Shown here one piece after another: positions 61,248-64,000 of a stretch of DNA of 64,000 bases; position 1 is the first letter of the stretch, and every line of letters starts with the position of its first letter. The notes beneath the pieces are model-generated. The model saw nothing but the letters and a program-made list of their open reading frames with translations. It was not told the origin of the DNA and searched no databases. The position numbers were made by a program, and so were the translations under genes. The stretch comes from Micromonospora wenchangensis (GTDB taxonomy: Bacteria; Actinomycetota; Actinomycetes; Mycobacteriales; Micromonosporaceae): the NCBI RefSeq assembly GCF_002210435.1, contig NZ_MZMV01000003.1, forward strand, positions 62,001 through 126,000, given 5' to 3'.

Positions 61248-61688
61248 GTGGCCACCGAGGCAGAACTCTCCAGCCGTGGTTTCGTGATCATCATGTTGGG
61301 CGTCGGGGTCCTGCTCTGCTGCGGCGTGCCGGCCGGCAGCGTCTACCTCTACCGCAAGGACACCCGGGACGAGCCCGGCATCCGCGCCGCCGCCGACGCC
61401 TACCTGTCCGCGGTGGTCAGGCATGACGACAACGGCGCGTACGACATGCTGTGTGCGGCCGACCGACGCCGGGAGTCGCGGGCGGACTGGCTGGACCGCC
61501 CTGCGGCCGGGTACGGGGTGACCGGGTTCCGGATCACCGACGTGACGATCGAGCGTTCGGGCGATACACCGACCCGGCGGTGGGTGACCGCCGAGGTCAC
61601 CTATTCGGACCAGGCACCCCGGACGGTGCGGCTGAACGTCGCGCGGCAGGACGGCGACTGGAAGGTGTGCAGCCCGGACGTCCGGTGA
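61248..61688 (+). CDS. Membrane-anchored protein with NTF2-like extracellular domain
   Basis: This 146-residue protein has one N-terminal membrane segment (about residues 10-33) and an extracytoplasmic domain with the pattern of small NTF2-like/DUF4878 folds (AAADAYLSAVVRHDDNGAYDMLC, then a beta-rich half ending WKVCSPDVR). The paired Cys could form a disulfide. The GTG at 61248 is inferred from the position of the membrane segment. The function is unknown. Confidence 0.7.
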   Translation: MATEAELSSRGFVIIMLGVGVLLCCGVPAGSVYLYRKDTRDEPGIRAAADAYLSAVVRHDDNGAYDMLCAADRRRESRADWLDRPAAGYGVTGFRITDVTIERSGDTPTRRWVTAEVTYSDQAPRTVRLNVARQDGDWKVCSPDVR

Positions 61689-61742
61689 CCGACCCGGGCG
61701 CGCGGGCGCGCGAGCGGCGCGGGTGCGGCCGACGGGCGCGTA

Positions 61743-61771
61743 TTGACGTCAGATGTCAGACGAATTACGTT
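61743..61771 (+). promoter_or_regulatory. Promoter of the GH27 gene with overlapping direct repeat
   Basis: TTGACG (61743-61748), a 17-bp spacer and TACGTT (61766-61771) form a good -35/-10 pair. The spacer holds the near direct repeat GTCAGAT-GTCAGAC, a possible regulator site. Confidence 0.6.
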
Positions 61772-61826
61772 GGCGAACATCGATGCATTTCGGTTCGTGG
61801 CCTGCACCCCGACGAGGAGCGTGCAC

Positions 61827-63485
61827 ATGTCCAGACGAAGAGTCGCCCTGCTGTTGCCCGCCCTGCTCGCCACTACCCTCGGCACGGCGGTGGTCACCGG
61901 GGCGGTCGTGCTCGGCAGCGCCCCGCCCGCACAGGCACTGGAGAACGGCCTGGCCCGCACCCCGCAGATGGGCTGGAACGACTGGAACTCGTTCGGGTGC
62001 AACGTCAACGAGACGCTCATCCGGCAGACCGCCGACACGCTGGTCGCAAGCGGCATGGCGGCGGCCGGCTACGAGTACGTCAACATCGACGACTGCTGGT
62101 CGACCAAGCAGCGCAACGCCAGCGGCGACCTGGTCGCCGACCCGGCGAAGTTCCCCAGCGGCATGAAGGCGCTCGCCGACTACGTCCACGGCAAGGGGCT
62201 GAAGCTCGGCATCTACTCCTCGGCCGGGACGACCACCTGCGCCGGCTACCCGGCGAGCGTCAACTACGAGCAGCGCGACGCCAACCTCTGGGCGTCCTGG
62301 GGCGTCGACTACCTCAAGTACGACAACTGCGGCGACCACCTCGGTCGCAGCGGGCAGCAGCGCTACACCGCGATGCGCGACGCGCTGGCGGCCACCGGCC
62401 GGAAGATCCTCTACAGCCTGTGCAACTGGGGCCAGGAGAGCGTCTGGACCTGGGGCGCGTCGGTGGGCAACTCCTGGCGCAACACCGGCGACATCGGCGG
62501 CAACTGGAACTCCATCATGGGCATCCTCGACCAGCAGGTCGGCAAGGACTCGTACGCCCGGCCCGGCGCGTGGAACGACCCGGACATGCTGGAGGTCGGC
62601 AACGGCCCCACCGACACCGAGTCCCGGGCCCACTTCAGCCTCTGGGCGCTGCTGAACGCGCCGCTGCTGGCCGGCAACGACCTGCGCTCCATGTCGGCGG
62701 CCACCCGGACCATCCTGACCAACACCGAGGTCATCGCGGTCGACCAGGACTGGGGCGGCCGGCAGGGATACAAGATCAGCGACAGCGGTGACCTGGAGGT
62801 CTGGCGCAAGCCGATGTCCACCGGCGCGGTGGCCACGGTGCTGCTCAACCGGGGTGGCGGCACTGCCACGGTCTCCACCACGGCCAGCGCGCTGGGCCTC
62901 GGCAGTGCCTCGTCGTACGCGGTGCGCGACCTCTGGGCGCACAGCAGCTCGACGTCGGGCGGCACGATCAGCGCCTCGGTGCCGGCGCACGGCGCGGCCA
63001 TGTTCCTGGTGACCGGCGGCGGCACTCCCCCACCCACCACGCCGCCGCCGACCACTCCCCCGCCGACGACGCCACCCCCGACCACGCCGCCACCGGGCAC
63101 GACGTCCGCCGTACGCAGTGTCTCCGCCGGCCGGTGCCTGGACGTCAACGGGGCGACGCAGACCAACGGGGCAACCGCCATCGTCTGGGACTGTCACGGC
63201 CAGGCCAACCAGTCGTGGACCTCGACCGGCAGCCAGGAGCTGCGGGTCTACGGCACCAAGTGCCTGGACGTCAACAACGCCGGCACCGCCAACGGCACGT
63301 CGGTGATCATCTGGGACTGCAACGGCCAGTCGAACCAGAAGTGGCGCTTCAACGCCGACGGCACCGTCACGGCGGTCGGCTCGGGCCGGTGCCTGGACCT
63401 GGTGGGCAACGGCACGGCCAACGGCACCCGTACCCAGATCTGGGACTGCAACGGCGCGACCAGCCAGCGGTGGAGTCGCGGCTGA
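61827..63485 (+). CDS. Secreted GH27 alpha-galactosidase with CBM13 (ricin-B) domain
   Basis: This 552-residue secreted enzyme has a signal peptide (MSRRRVALLLPALLATT..., cleavage near Ala-Gln-Ala around residue 37), a GH27 catalytic barrel with the nucleophile Asp in YLKYDNCGD near 166 and the acid/base region RPGAWNDPDML near 250, a C-terminal beta domain, a Pro/Thr linker of repeated PPPTT units (about 400-425) and a CBM13 trefoil with three QxW repeats (QANQSW, QSNQKW, TSQRW) to the end. It should release alpha-galactosyl (or beta-L-arabinopyranosyl) residues from plant polysaccharides. The ATG at 61827 gives a normal signal peptide. Confidence 0.94.
   Translation: MSRRRVALLLPALLATTLGTAVVTGAVVLGSAPPAQALENGLARTPQMGWNDWNSFGCNVNETLIRQTADTLVASGMAAAGYEYVNIDDCWSTKQRNASGDLVADPAKFPSGMKALADYVHGKGLKLGIYSSAGTTTCAGYPASVNYEQRDANLWASWGVDYLKYDNCGDHLGRSGQQRYTAMRDALAATGRKILYSLCNWGQESVWTWGASVGNSWRNTGDIGGNWNSIMGILDQQVGKDSYARPGAWNDPDMLEVGNGPTDTESRAHFSLWALLNAPLLAGNDLRSMSAATRTILTNTEVIAVDQDWGGRQGYKISDSGDLEVWRKPMSTGAVATVLLNRGGGTATVSTTASALGLGSASSYAVRDLWAHSSSTSGGTISASVPAHGAAMFLVTGGGTPPPTTPPPTTPPPTTPPPTTPPPGTTSAVRSVSAGRCLDVNGATQTNGATAIVWDCHGQANQSWTSTGSQELRVYGTKCLDVNNAGTANGTSVIIWDCNGQSNQKWRFNADGTVTAVGSGRCLDLVGNGTANGTRTQIWDCNGATSQRWSRG
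63031..63095 (+). repeat. Pro/Thr-coding linker repeat in the GH27 gene
   Basis: Short tandem units coding PPPTT (ccgccgaccact-like) join the catalytic and carbohydrate-binding domains. Such linkers are flexible and often vary in length between strains. Confidence 0.85.
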
Positions 63486-63571
63486 GCCGGGACGTCCGGA
63501 AGCCGGGCACCGGTCCACCGGCGTCGCGCGGGGCGATGCTCCGCGCGGCGCGTGGTCCCCGCGGCGGGGCG

Positions 63572-64000
63572 CTAGCCGGTGGGGGCGAAGGTGTCACGCA
63601 GCGCCGGTTCCAGCGACCTGCCGGTGGTGGGTTCGACGAACAGTTCGGCCAGCAGCAGGTCGGCGAGGTGGGTGGGGTTGAGGCCCGCCTCCCGGCGCGC
63701 GAGCCCGTGCAGCAGTCCACCGCAGCCCAACGCGGCACGGACGGCGGGGGCGGGCAGGCGGCCGACCCGACGCGGCCGGCCGACGGCGTCGGCGATGCGG
63801 GTCATCATGGCCGCCCAGGTGAGGTTCTCGTCGGCGACCGGGAGGTCCGCGTCGCGGGCCTGTTCCAGCGCGTCGGCGGCGACCTCGGCCACGCTGCGCG
63901 CCGAGGCGGCGGCGGTACCACCGACGGGAACCGCCAACGGTGTCCGGGACCGCGCCCACCGGTCGAGCGGGCCGGCCCAGTTGGGCAGCCGGTCGCCGGC
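63572..64000 (-). CDS. NAD(P)-binding SDR/epimerase-like protein, C-terminal part (runs off the window)
   Basis: Only the last 142 codons are visible. They fit the C-terminal half of an extended SDR or NmrA-like protein: the block AVPVGGTAAASARSVAEVAADALEQA, here read as VPVGGT...SVAEVAADAL, is the usual segment before the substrate-binding region, followed by ENLTWAAMMTRIADAVGRPRRV. The N-terminal dinucleotide-binding motif would lie beyond base 64000. The substrate is unknown. Confidence 0.7.
   Translation of the reverse strand, partial: AGDRLPNWAGPLDRWARSRTPLAVPVGGTAAASARSVAEVAADALEQARDADLPVADENLTWAAMMTRIADAVGRPRRVGRLPAPAVRAALGCGGLLHGLARREAGLNPTHLADLLLAELFVEPTTGRSLEPALRDTFAPTG

Noticed and set aside
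63031..63095. Short tandem repeat that might look like a CRISPR or minisatellite
   Set aside because: It codes in frame for the Pro/Thr linker of the GH27 protein.
63526..63548. Short GC-rich hairpin after the GH27 gene as terminator
   Set aside because: Only about seven pairs with a 9-nt loop in very GC-rich sequence; not distinguishable from chance.

Overview
The window is GC-rich throughout (well over 70% by eye) with high third-position GC, frequent GTG and occasional TTG starts, actinomycete-type modular polyketide synthases, CBM13-bearing secreted glycoside hydrolases and a single-chain acyl-CoA carboxylase. This points to a filamentous actinomycete, most likely a Micromonosporaceae member; the genus is inference, because the window carries no rRNA or other taxonomic marker.

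Layout. (1) 1-17040, minus strand: three type I PKS genes forming the upstream end of an assembly line. In transcription order these are a KS-AT-DH-KR-ACP module, a bimodular KS-AT-KR-ACP protein, and a KS-AT... protein cut by the window edge. The first three ATs carry malonyl-type signatures and are almost identical to each other; the fourth carries a methylmalonyl-type signature. No loading module and no thioesterase are in view. (2) 17311-24258, accessory genes: a secreted GH16 glucanase with a promoter and palindromic operator, a small conserved-looking protein, a NYN-OST-HTH protein, a two-gene unit made of a 92-residue three-repeat peptide translationally coupled to a JmjC/cupin-8 hydroxylase, a YoaK-like membrane protein, and a divergent TetR/NmrA pair with twin operator-like sites. 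(3) 24461-29926: a giant single-chain biotin-dependent carboxylase with its own candidate operator. (4) 29992-56185: a second, densely packed biosynthetic region. It has an acyl-activating enzyme, a DrrAB-type exporter and a glycosyltransferase; a KAS III paired with a Cys-less KAS III-like partner; a five-gene meroterpenoid operon (polyprenyl diphosphate synthase, UbiA prenyltransferase, class II terpene cyclase-like protein without DxDD, FAD monooxygenase, HisC-like aminotransferase); an O-methyltransferase; a TauD-type dioxygenase; three P450s (two with altered I-helix motifs); a second glycosyltransferase; a free-standing condensation-domain protein; a Sfp-type PPTase; two discrete ACPs; a GT2 protein with an unidentified C-terminal domain; and a FabF-type KAS. 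(5) 56350-64000, housekeeping and accessory genes: an ECF sigma factor with its membrane-anchored partner, a DUF1801-like protein, small membrane proteins, a KatE-type catalase, a secreted GH27 enzyme and the end of an SDR gene.

How the parts may work together. The carboxylase could feed malonyl- or methylmalonyl-CoA to the PKS and KAS enzymes. The PPTase can prime the PKS ACPs and the free ACPs. The terpene operon reads as a prenylate, epoxidise, cyclise, aminate sequence, and the P450s, methyltransferase, dioxygenase and glycosyltransferases would decorate the product before export by the DrrAB pair. Whether regions 1 and 4 make one hybrid metabolite or two separate ones cannot be decided from sequence; they are separated by about 7 kb of genes that do not look biosynthetic for such a product. 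The best candidate for an undescribed system is the repeat-peptide/JmjC pair at 20470-21758.
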